A DNA stretch of 64,000 nt from Pyxicephalus adspersus (taxonomy: Eukaryota; Chordata; Amphibia; Anura; Pyxicephalidae), in contig NC_092861.1 in NCBI RefSeq assembly GCF_032062135.1, positions 138,088,658 to 138,152,657 of the forward strand, written 5' to 3'. The notes beneath the pieces were generated by a model. It did no database searches. It saw only the letters and a program-made list of their open reading frames with translations, and had not been told where the DNA came from. Positions 25,001 through 37,000 of the stretch are shown here, in pieces. The translations under genes and the position numbers were made by a program. Position 1 is the first letter of the stretch. Every line of letters begins with the position of its first letter.

Positions 25001-28000
25001 TGAGTCATTGCAAGCTCTCTTACCCAGTTAGCATCACCTCACAGCCTTGAAGTTAACCTGTAATTTAGTCTTCACCCCAAATGACAAAAATTCAAATGTC
25101 TCAGTGGGATGCTGGGAGACGAACTGCAAACAGGGCTTACTAAGAGGGAAATAGCACAAGAACCTGTCATGTAGGCCGTATTTTTACCCCTTTGTCAGTA
25201 TTATTGCAATCAAATTAATGTTTTATCGGCATGTGTATTTTTCTTTTTAGCACACCCTTAAATCTTTCTGGGGATAAAATAGTAATTCAGTTGCATGGCA
25301 ACGAACAGTCACTGCAGTGGGCAAATGAAGGGAAAATGTAGAGATTAACAGTAGGGTATGAAAAACGTTTAATTTAAACGTGAGTAAATGTGACGGGATT
25401 GAATTTTTCATTTGGTACAAAGTGACTGCCATTCTTCCTTTCACGTATATCATGTTATGTTTGGGTTTTTTTTTTCTCCTTGTTTCTTGAGGTACTTCGA
25501 GGTTGATTTTTTTTTTTTACACTTTTTTATTATAAATGTAATGTTTTAAGGTGTGGTAGAAAAGTTATCTATTTTGTAAATGTTATTCATCTCCTATCGT
25601 GTTGGCTTTTGCTTGTGCAGGCTAATAAAGTGATCCCGTCAGACAATAGGAAAGATCAGGAGCTTTGGTGCATGATAGCCTTATATAATATTCTGTCTGG
25701 CAGCCCACTTTGGCGGCACTTAGTGTGTCAAATCAACAGAAGTATGGTTCACTAATTATCTTCTATATACTAAATTAGGACCTGTAGCACACTTTGGAGA
25801 CCTATTGAAGTTGGAAAATCCATTGAGCTACTTGTGTTTTGTATAAAACTTCTGTTTTCTCTATTCCTGTAGGAAGAATCCCGTTGCTGCTTTAGATGCC
25901 ATGGTGCACTGTCACGAGAAATACAAGTGCTGTCCAATGGAGTATTACCTTCTGTTGATGTTGGTAGAGATGGGAGAAACAGATCTTCTAAAGAAAGGTA
26001 TGTGCACAATGTATTACATACAGACAGGTTGCAGACAGGTAATTTCAAGCTGAATATGAAATATCCCCTCAGTTCATTTTGCTTGCTTTGATCCAAGTAT
26101 ATCTAAAAAAAACACCAGCACACTTCAGAATAGCTTTGCAAATTGATGAGTAAATACAAACAGTTTTGTAAACCAGAAATCCAGTTATCAATTAATAAAT
26201 AATATTATATATAATGTTATAAATTTATTTTGTTGGATACAGCCTACTTCATTTTAGAAAATATACGCAGTAGGGCATTGGATAAACAGATACTGAAGTT
26301 GGTAACCGTCCAAGGATTATGATTCACCATTCTTACTTGTTCCTATTGTTAATATCAGTGGGAGAAAAAATACACAACTTCACCTCAGAGAGGTTGTTTT
26401 ATTTCTTTTATCATTCGGCTTTTTAGAATGGTTAGGAATAACCAACCACTAACATTGTGAAGAGCGTAATTCTGATTGTACTGCTTCATTGTTTGTTGGT
26501 GGGAGAATTTGTGCTCCAAGGGCTAGGTGAAGACTAGCAAAGGGTCGCTTAGAAGGTCTGAAATCAGAATATATCGGCAAATATATTTGTGTGTGCAACT
26601 TGCCATTACCTTCAAAATTGCATTGTTATCTTAAGGATTTCGTCTTGAGCAGATCCAGTTTTGTAAACAAACATGGACTATGCATTGACATCTAAAAAAG
26701 TATGTCTGCTCAAAATCTTTTTTTCAGTATGTGCAGTACCATGCCTCACTGTAGGCAGTTTTCATGAGCAATCTATTTTATTCTAAGTTTCTTCCCTGGA
26801 CATCAAGTGAGTTAACAGCTAGACTGACAACATTAAGCCACTGGCTTTTCATTAGCAATGCTAATGTGATGTGTACTCCTTCACTTGGCCATACTGCATG
26901 TTGAGTCCATCAGATAGGATGCCAAACAGCCAGCTGAAGAGGATTGCATAGCACACTGGCAACATGAATGTCAGGCAGTGTCTTAGCATTATTGTTACTA
27001 TTAATAAACAGTATTTATAAAGTGCCAACATATTACGCAGCGCTGTACATAAAATAGGGGTTGGAAATGACAGACAGATACAGACAGTGACACAGGAGGA
27101 GAGGTCTCTGCCCAAAGGAGCTTACAAATAGGAGGTGGGGGAAGTATCACACAATGTCAAATTTTGCTGAGCTGCACATGCTCAGCATTGGTTGCCAGGT
27201 AAACCTTACAATCCTGGCTTCCTTTGCATGTGCAGGGAATGAACTCGTGTACTCGTCCTAGCACAGCCAATCAAGATGGCTGAAAATAGTCTTATGTAGT
27301 AAAGAAGATGGAGCTGTCCTTCAATGGAATGGAGATAGGTAAGCAATAGCTACAATAAACCTGTGGACAGTTGGGTTTGATGTCAACCATACTGAAAAAT
27401 TAGATTTTAGGTTTAAAAACTCTTTTTAGAGAAGGCCCCTTCTAAGCGCAAGTGATTAGCATTTCCAATTCCAAAGAGCCAGAGTGTAATTCTGATTGTA
27501 TGGCCTAACAAGCCTAATTCCTGTCATCTCATAGCTTCTCAGTTATATCTAATCTACTAGGTTCAGATCCCCCTTTTTTTCCTCTAAAGAAAGTGTTTAT
27601 ACATGAAGTCTAAGATAAAAAGCTTTCTTTTTCTCTGTATTTGAAGCTCTTAAAAAATTTAGCAAACCTTTAATTACAAGCCTTCCCATAGTGCAGCCTT
27701 TTTATTGTAGAAGTCCGCAGTTTCAGCCGACATTTCAACAAAGGCTAATGAATGACAGGTATTTATGCTCACAATATTATCCTGATGCCCTCCCATGTTT
27801 TCCCGAATAATGAATTAAACCATCAGCGGCCATACTTCATTCTAACTCGAGACCCTATTGAGGAACGTTCTCTGCAGCTTTTGTGTATAATAGCCATACA
27901 TTTTGTAATTGATCTGTAAGTGAGAATCACCTTTTCATTCAAAGCAGGCACTGCTGTGGGCACTGCGATTTTCTCATTTTTCCTTAGGGCTGTATGAATA

Positions 28001-31000
28001 GCTGCTTTCTATTTTCAGACTTTTTTTTTTTTTTTTTATCAGAAGAAAAAGTGAGCGTTTTTTTCTTTTTTCCTAGGTCATTATTTTTCATTTTAACTAA
28101 GCATTATCTTGAAATCCTGCAGCCTTCGCTACACACATATAATGGGTGTCTAGCAGTGAAAAGGCATTTAAAAAAAAAAAGGGGGAAAAGAGAAGACCAT
28201 GCAGGGGCATTGTAGAGGATGGACAAGATGAGTTTTAAAGTAAATTTGGAATATGGAGATGGCCGAAATTCACCTTGTTGCTTTTGACGTCAATATTGTT
28301 TTGCCAGATTTGGCATGAAACACATTTTCAGATCAGGAATGCTAGAGAAGGAAAAACTAGCAGCTTTGTGCTTACTTGCCCTTGATGTAGGACTGATCGG
28401 AAGAGGTTTCATATGACAGTCGGGTATCTATCATTTTACAAAATGAGAAGTCTGCAATTGCATTTGCTATTGGTGTTGGTAGTGTGATAATCCTTTCAGA
28501 TTTTTAAAGTTTAAATCTATAATCTTAAGGTTTGTCCCCCTTTTAGGGAGATTTTCTTTTTGTAATGGACCTTAACATTTAAAGGATAAAATCACCCAAA
28601 CATGAATAAATGGTACACTTGGTTCCATGACCATCGCCTGATGTTTTGTTGAGTCCACAGTAAAAGAAATAATAATCAATATTTAACCTGGGAGTTCCCG
28701 GTGAGGACAGTACATGCAGCCATTATGTCGGGGGCGTGGCGGGAATTTAAAATCTTTTTGTGTTGCATTCAATACAAAATAACTGTTTTGAATGCAAAAC
28801 AGTGGATTTATAAAAGGTCTAAAAGCAGTAAATTGTCTCATGAAAATTTATTTTACAGTATAAATATAGTATGAGTATAATATTTATTTTTATCATTTTT
28901 TTTAAATTATTTAATGTAATATTTTGACATGATTTTGTTTCAAACTTTATTATACTCATACTATATTATACTGTAAAATGTTTTTCATGAAAATTTAATG
29001 TACTGCTTTTAGACATTTAAATCAGGACAGAAATGAACTGCCCAGGAGCTTAATAAACAGGTGGCAACAAAAATGGCTACAGTTTTACCCCTCCCATATG
29101 CCATCCAACAACAAAAATAAAAAGAAAGTTTTGGCTTTGAATACATTGTGTTGATAAGGTATCTTTAGGAGAATAATCTGCTGCTTTTGCCTTCGGCCTT
29201 TGTACTTTACTTCTCTTCCATATAGAAACAATCGACAGGCAGGGTTTTGTGTCAAGAAATTATTTAGTAAAATTTAAGCAATAAAGGCTAGTTTTGTAGA
29301 GACTAACTGTGCATTATTGTACAATAATCACAGTAGTTGGTGACAACATCCATGTTTAGTTAATAAGTATTACAGCAGAGATCAATATAAATAGATATGG
29401 TTTTTGGCACATATGGTTTTTGAAGCATAGGGGGGAATGTTGTTCCTAGCCTTGTGGGTGCAAAGAATCCCTCCAATATGGAGGGAAAAATTTCAGGGTT
29501 GCCTCACAATGGGAGGACCTGTAGTAAGTGGGTATAATCATCAGTAACTATATACAAGTATATCAGAAATCAGAAATTCTAAAAGGAATATTCTATGTAT
29601 TAGATAATAGCATTTGTCCTACCCTTTTTAAATGTTCTTGTGTACAAAGGTAGTGGGGACCGCAGTCATGGACTTCACATGTAAGATGAAAAAAATCCAA
29701 ATGACGGAAGATTCCAGAAGCCGCCTCTTTAAGGGCTACAGAGGACCGCAAGCTGCCTCTTGGACAGCGTTAGTCCTGAATCCTATAGGCATATGTGGTG
29801 AACTTTATTGCCTGTTCGTTTGGCGGATACCTTCAATTTTTAAACACACACACAGGCCATTGTTTAAAACACAGTGGTTTCGGTAGCCTTAAGTCATTCA
29901 GATTGGGTTCAATCTTTAAAGGATCCAAGTACCTGGTGGCATACAATTTCTTGTTCTCCACTTCTGCATGTAAAGACCTGTAAACATGTTGCACATTTGG
30001 TTAAGCCTCATTTTTCCTGGGGTTTGAGCCATATGATTTTGTTGAAAGGCTGTTGACACTGCATATGAAACCTAAAGCCTTTTATAGACTTAAGAAAATG
30101 CATCAGTTGTTCCTGCATTGTCATTCATCAATCTGCCAGGGCGTTGGGCAACCACTATGTATATGCAAAATATGTCTGACCATTTGACTTAGGCGGCATT
30201 AATCTAGCATATAAACATAACTTAAGTCAGGGTGATAATAGCAGAAGAAGACAGATGACCTTGCCTTCCATAAACCAGAATGGAGATACTTATTATGGAT
30301 GACTTTGTTCTTTAAACAAACTGCATTTTTCATCTTTGAAAACATTTCTTAAAATCCCAACTTTTTGCCTCCCAACAGCTGTGGATTACATAAGTTACGC
30401 AATGGGAGAAAGGGTAATGCTCCACGACCTTCTATTTGTCTTCATCGAAACAGGAAAGTACGCGGAGGCCCTCAAGATTGCAGAGGTGAGGCGGTTAACT
30501 ATAGTTCTTTAATCACAATGTCATTTGTGCGAGATGTTAATTGGAACACACTTAATATTTTAACCTCTAATTACACTTCCTCTGATTTATATTAATAGAA
30601 TATATTTATAATAATGGGAATGAGAGAGGGAAAAAAAGATACATTTAGTTCTCCTGCTAAATATGTACAGTTTTATCACCGTAATTATAGATCAGGAGAC
30701 ACAGTTTCATCTGTGCGTAGGATCTGTCTCTTACATGTGCAGAATGCGGTCAGGAATTAAAACAAAAGTGATATTTGCATAATGAATCGGCAGTCGCGGA
30801 ACAATTAAATTAAAGCACCATTCCTGGGTGTAAAGTTGCTTAATCCTCCTTGCTTCGGAATTCTTTGTACTTAAAAGCTCTGGAATTTAATTTGTGACTG
30901 TCCTTGCTAAGATTTATTTGTAATGCTTGTCTTCGAGTTAATCAGCCAAACAAGTGCTGTCTGCTAGTGTTTGGCATTTTCATTTAACATTTTTTTCCCC

Positions 31001-34000
31001 TCCCCTCCCTGTTCTCTGCCCCCTCCCGCTGTAGTAAGCAGCTTAGAGGAAGGGGTAGGTGACAAACTTGGTCTGTTCAGGCTTAGTATATTTCATCTAC
31101 AGTTGATTGAAATTTTACCTTCTGAAACTGATAAGTCAAAACAGAATGTGTGAATAGACAGTCTCTTATTTTTTTTCCTTTTAACATATTAACCCATTGC
31201 ATATTCAAGCCTGCTGGTAGTTTTGCAGTTGACAGAACTCCATCAGAGAGTTCTGGAGAGGTTGATGCTGTTCTTTTGATTACTAAAAGAGTTAAAGGGC
31301 GATTAAATTGCAATCACGCAGGTTCTTTATTGCAGAAGGGACAGGTATCCGTCTCTTCTGCAATAAAATAACCTTACCTGCCTAATTACTATTTTTTTTA
31401 AAAACACTAATTTCAGTCCATCACAGATGCTGGCATCTTTTCCTTCTCCTCTTCCTGATTCTGATCTTTTTTTTTTTTTATTATTATTAATATTATTATT
31501 ATAAAACAGAATGTATATAGCGCCAACATTTTACACAGCGCTTTACAAAGTCCATAGTCATGTCACTAGCTGTCCCTTAAAGGGGCTCACAATCCAGTGT
31601 CCCTGTCATAGTCATATGTCTTTAATACTGTCTAAGGGAAATTTTGGGGGTATGCCAATTATTCTTACTGCATGTTTTTGGAATGTTGGAGGAAACCAGA
31701 GAACCCAGAGAAAAAAACCATGCAAACACGGGGACATCATGCAAATTCCGTGCAGATAGAATCCTGGCCGAGTTTTGAACCTATGACCTAGCACTGCAAA
31801 GGCCAGAGTGCTAAACTTTGAGTCACCATGCTGCCCCAGTCGTCCTCTATTTTGATTGCCCAAACCAGGTTGACCTAACTCCTTTTCATTCTTATGGGAG
31901 TTTACTCACTCCCAGCATTGTTGCATGCACAGCTCCGTGTTTTTTTTTTTTTTTCTTTTTTGTAAAAGTAGATAAGTCAGGCAGGGAAGTGTATTCTGCA
32001 CTAGGCAGAACCTTTGCTTTCTGTGGTAAAGCAGTGGCTCTCTGCAGAGTTTAGATACACCCTTGCTGAGTCAAAGGAAAAGCTCTTCAGTCAGCAGGAA
32101 GCATGGGCTTTGCCAGTAGAAGTGCTGTAAGTCCAATTTAAGGACCTTTGTGGTAGGACTCCCTTATATAGACATCAAGACACCCTGAAACTGCTATCTG
32201 GCACTGCCATCCTAGATGTTACTCAGTATCGCTAAAAACATTAAAAAAAACCCAGTTACCTTGTTTCGTTGGCGTCCTGCTAGTCGTTGCAGGTCCTCGG
32301 GACACGTCTTCTTCCTCTGATCTCCAGCTGGCGACTGCAGAGACGTCGGTGCGGTCGGGAGGAGCGGTGGGAATATCAAATAATAATTTGAGTTTTTTTA
32401 TTTAAATTTTAATATTAAATTTATAAAATATTGGACATATTTTGGTGAGTTATGCCTAAGAATTATAGGCCTACAATGTAAAATAAATTTCCATGCAAAA
32501 AAAAAGTAACACTTTTTGCATGAAAATACGGACAGAATTAGAAAATTAGGGGGATTTCTACAAAAAGGATATATAAGGCAAGAGGACTTGCACAAAATAA
32601 TTAAACACTGCCAGAAGAAAATAGGGTTATATCATTCAAGGAAGGAGGGTGGCTGTGGTATGGAATTGACATTCTTGGAGTAGTTAAATTTGCTAACAAG
32701 TTTAGAAGCATATTGCAAGTAAACATTTATAATGAAAAGACACTCCAAGTAAGCTTTAGCTATGCTGGATTTTTATCAGCTTTTTACCTAAAGATTGGCG
32801 ACGGTGTTGTTAATGGTGGCGATCATTGTCTACAGCTAAGAGTTATTGTTTCAAGGTGAGTGGCATTTGAACATAACTGCTCGTTCCTAAAGAAAGCGCA
32901 TAGTTCTTAAAAAAAAAAAAAAGTTTGCCTCATCTATCTTCCATCATCCATTTGTGGATACTTTGAAGGGTTTCTGCAGTTTGTCACATATGATGTGATT
33001 CTTTTCTGATCTTTCATTTATTTATGGCAGACATTTATTGCCTATGGGCGCTGTTTGTGTGCAAATCTTAAACGCATTACATTATCAGCCCCTTTCAGGG
33101 TGCTTCCAGTTTATGGCTTAACCATATTTCTAATCTATCTCTGAGGAAACAAACTATAAAACAATTCTGAGTTTGAAGATCCAGAGATTATAGACACATT
33201 TTATCTTGATTACCTTTCTTATGAATTATAGAATCAACAGGGAGTTATGTTTGATGTTGGAAGTGGAACACATTTAAGTAGAAGATATGATGAATTGAAA
33301 GTTACAATTTGCTTTCTGGTCTAAGTAGGAATGGTAAATGAAGGATTGTGCTGTATGTGCATAATGTTTCTTGGGACTGATAATGTGACATGTTTGAAAA
33401 AAAACCCAAACCGTTGTTTGGAAGGAAGTTGTCAGATCGAAACACAGGCTTTTTTGTACTTTCTGATCTCTTTTGTTTCTATGCTAATAGTCTTGAGTGT
33501 ATTTTATGTCTTTGCTATTGTTTAAGCCCATATTTATTGGAGTGATTTTTAAATACGCTTTCATCTTTGTGACTGCAAATCCAGTCCTGGTTAGGAAGTA
33601 ACAATGGAGTGAATTAGTGTAAAATAAATGATTGTCAGTCTTAAGACTTAAAGTCTTAAAGACCCTACCCCTTAATGTCAGGTGAAAGTCATGGAGCCTG
33701 GTGGTAAATATTGCTGGTAATAGTAAACTGTAAGAGCTACTCAAGGGTAATTGCAAAATATGCAGTTGAATACATTTTTTTTGTTTGTTTTACAAAGGCA
33801 TTTATAATTCTATACATGCAAGCCATTTGCACAATGCACAGTCAGGGAGCTGTTATATTTTTTGTATCAGTGATTCGGCGTTCTGTGTATATCTACTTCT
33901 CTGTTTTGATTACTGGGCAACAAAATGTCATCATCGCCTCTGGCAAGTGATCACAAAACTGTCCTTGGAAACATTAATAGAGGGATAAGTGGTAACAAAG

Positions 34001-37000
34001 TAATCATCATGGCTACCAGATCGTATAAGAAGATTGGTTGGATAAAATGGCAAAATATTTCACAGGTAAACAATAAAGGTTTGATCTGCAGTATCCTATA
34101 CCTTTCATTTAACTTTTCCCTGCTATACTGGAAATACTGGACGTGGGAGCGTGTAACTCTTTACACATTGCTACTGGACCACATTCCATGGAATTTCACG
34201 GCCCTGAGGAAGCTGTGTCTTGTAATTTTTGCACAGCATTTTTGTTTTTCTACCAGGAGTGAAGTTGGGGTATCATGTGAAGTGGGAATGCTTTGGAAAT
34301 GCATTATTTCATGAATGTCTATCTACAACATGGAGGTTTTTAAACCTTTCTAGCTGTGGAGAAAGCTGCACCAGGGGATAGTACTGTGGAACAGCTAAAA
34401 TTTAGCAGCCCATTTTCTGAAGATGGATGGATGAAGCGATAGACACAGGCCTTAGGAGGATGCAGGGCTTGGTATTTCAAACACCATGATCTTGGGGGGA
34501 AAGCAAATAAGCCTGCTGGAACGCATGGCACCTGGAAAGTTTGGAGTTTGAAGTGCTGCTATCTTTTAAACATAAGGTCGTCCCACATTTTACATGTCAT
34601 TCATTCAAGCTGAAGTTCTAGTTTTGGTAAGAAGCAGAAGGCTCACATTCCATTAGGCTTTGCCCTGCTGTTTTAACAGAAGGGATTTAAGACAAAACTA
34701 CATTTTTCAGGGCGATTGTCAGGAGCAATTAACGTTCCTAACTGGTTCCCTAAAAGATTGTGAATCTTGAACTTACTCCGGTCCATTTTTTATTTAATTC
34801 TACTAATTATGCACTGCTGTATATGGCCTCTCATTGAGGTGAACTTGGCTCCTAATGACATACATATCGCTGCGTTGGATGGATGGCTTCTCATGCAGTC
34901 AGGCAGACTCGGATGTTTGTAATTCACTCAGATGTAAGAGATAAGCTACAAATATGGACTGCTGTGCAAGCCAAGGAGATTTAGTTAATCTGACCTAGAT
35001 GTTCTTTTGATGATTGAGACCCTGTCCTCTCGAAACAGTTCTCAATATCAAAATGAAATTCAAGGATATCTGGTGCTCAACTCCTGCGTCCTTGCAATGA
35101 CAGCCCTTTCAATCAGCCAGGAACAAGAGGGAGATTTACTATATTAAGTTGTGAAGCTTTGCAGCTCTTTAGATCATTGGCATTTGAGTCTGCAATGATA
35201 TTGAAAGTTGTCAGTGGCTGTAGCTCCTGTCTCTTTGGGAGGAGGATTAGCAAGAAATGAAACTCAACTTACTTCAATATTTTATTCTGTCCTTTCATTT
35301 TTTTTGTGTGTGTGTGTATGTGTGTGTGTGTTTTTATTTTTTTTATATTGTTTGAAGCAAAAAACTGTCTTAGGAATGGGTCTGTTTACCTTGTGCAAAG
35401 TTTTAATTTATTACTTATTTTCTTTTTTCCTTAGACTCCTGGCTTGAGAGCCAATCCAAAGAAGATAGACTGGTTTATACAAAAATACAAAAAGATGAAC
35501 ATGGTAATATGCACTGTTAAAAATTGTACATTACCTTATACAGAAAAACTTATACACAATAAAGGGTGTTCTGAGGACCAGTTTTCCATGAAGACCCCAG
35601 CCTAAATTACCTTACTTTTTTAACTAACACAGGATAAGATTTGGAAGAATCTTACAGGGCAAATGTTCCCTTTTGTTTAAAACCAAGAAGTTTGTCTAAA
35701 GTAACTTTTTCCCTCCCCCAAGTTGTATTTTGATTGATAATGGACCTCTGAGGAGGGATCCTTCGACTGAATGTCACCCACTGCCTCAGATATCATATGT
35801 CTTTGGCAGTATAAGACCGCCAAGCCCAGGGGTAAGCAGAGGTTGGACTTAGTCCTCACCCTTCAAGTCCAAGTCGAGTCCCAAGTCAAATCATTTCATT
35901 TATCCCCATTTTTCCCCATATAGGAACAGAGCACTGATCCTGTTCTTGAGCACAGGATCACATTCTAAGTTTACGGCTTTCTCCTCTGACAGCTAAAGGG
36001 GGCGAGGAGGAAGGCAGTGAGGCTTCTGTAACACCGCCTTCCTCCCCGCCCCTTCAACTGTCAGCAGAGAAAGCTGAAATTCAAGTTGCAGGTCGAATTG
36101 CAAGTCGTTTATTAGGCGACTTAAGTCAGACTTGAGTCAAAGTCGCATGACTCGAGTTCCAACCTCTGATGGTAAGGGCTTTTCCAAGTGAAGGTGATGT
36201 CTTCAGAGTATGTCTGTTTTTACAGACTTCTGGCTGACCCACTTTTTACATAAAGTGGGTTGTGAGCTGGCAGTTCACAAACACATGAGTTTGTATGCCC
36301 TTTTCTGTAATGCTTCCTATTCTCCAGTCTTAATCTTCTCACTGTCTCGCAGGTTTGTTGTGCCAGTGCAAAGGTTAATAGCTCTGCTTCTCCCCTCTGC
36401 AAAGTTTTTAAGGTCTTATTAGAAACCTGGGCAGCAATTTCAAGCTAAGTTTTCTGTCAAAGCTGTCCTTACTTTGGTAGCTTCATTTTTCAGAGTGCTG
36501 AAAAGTCCTTCCCTTCCATTCACTGATCATGATGACAAACGCTAGCTTAACGGCCTTAGAATGTTTAGTGGGTCACCTCTTGGCTTAGATGATTCTAGAT
36601 ATTGGATTTCCTTTCCTACAGCTGTCTGATTGCTCAATGTTCCAGCATGTGGTTGGGTTAGTTTCCTGAAATGGCTTCCAGTAAAGGTGCAGTTAGACAG
36701 CACTAGGACAGTGATGTACCTCAGCCATAAAGTAAGAAGTGTTGACAGACTTACGAGGTCACCAGAGCCTGGATCGAAGGGAATAGTTTCTCTGCAGCAC
36801 CTTTCATTGGTTCTGCTTGCAGTGAGAAAACCTGATGTGGATTTGGGAGTCTTGCCTAAAACATTAAGGTGGCTTGGTTTGTAGTTCAGTCAGTAAATTT
36901 CTTTTATGCGTTTGATGGACTTGTCACTCACCCATATGTTTTTGTTATCTGAGCCTATGTATTCTATATTGGGGTGTTTTTTCCATTCTTTTTATTGCCA

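Larger units (their letters stand above)
16830..25872 (+). other. LRPPRC: LRPPRC intron between exons 7 and 8 (about 9 kb)
   Basis: The largest intron here. It contains a CA run with an adjoining 15-nt tandem repeat (18984-19077), a repeat-derived block around 20460-20743 ending tttcactttaa, T-rich tracts (22650-22740) and a candidate regulatory block (22840-23260). No exon-like segment in frame with the gene was found. Confidence 0.8.
25998..30378 (+). other. LRPPRC: LRPPRC intron between exons 8 and 9
   Basis: 4.4 kb non-coding. It contains a retroelement tail (26988-27145), a TTAA element with a long internal hairpin (28683-29053), and a stretch at 27715-27960 free of recognisable repeats. 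No exon candidate. Confidence 0.8.
30486..35434 (+). other. LRPPRC: LRPPRC intron between exons 9 and 10
   Basis: 4.9 kb non-coding. It holds a candidate regulatory block (30490-30930), a near full-length SINE (31479-31838), a partial cctcctggg-family element (32250-32535) and a TG run (35306-35331). The 390-nt open frame at 33925-34314 has no splice or homology support. Confidence 0.8.

Noticed and set aside
33925..34314. 129-codon open frame on the + strand in an intron
   Set aside because: No similarity to LRPPRC or any family I know, no matching splice phases, intronic AT-rich composition.
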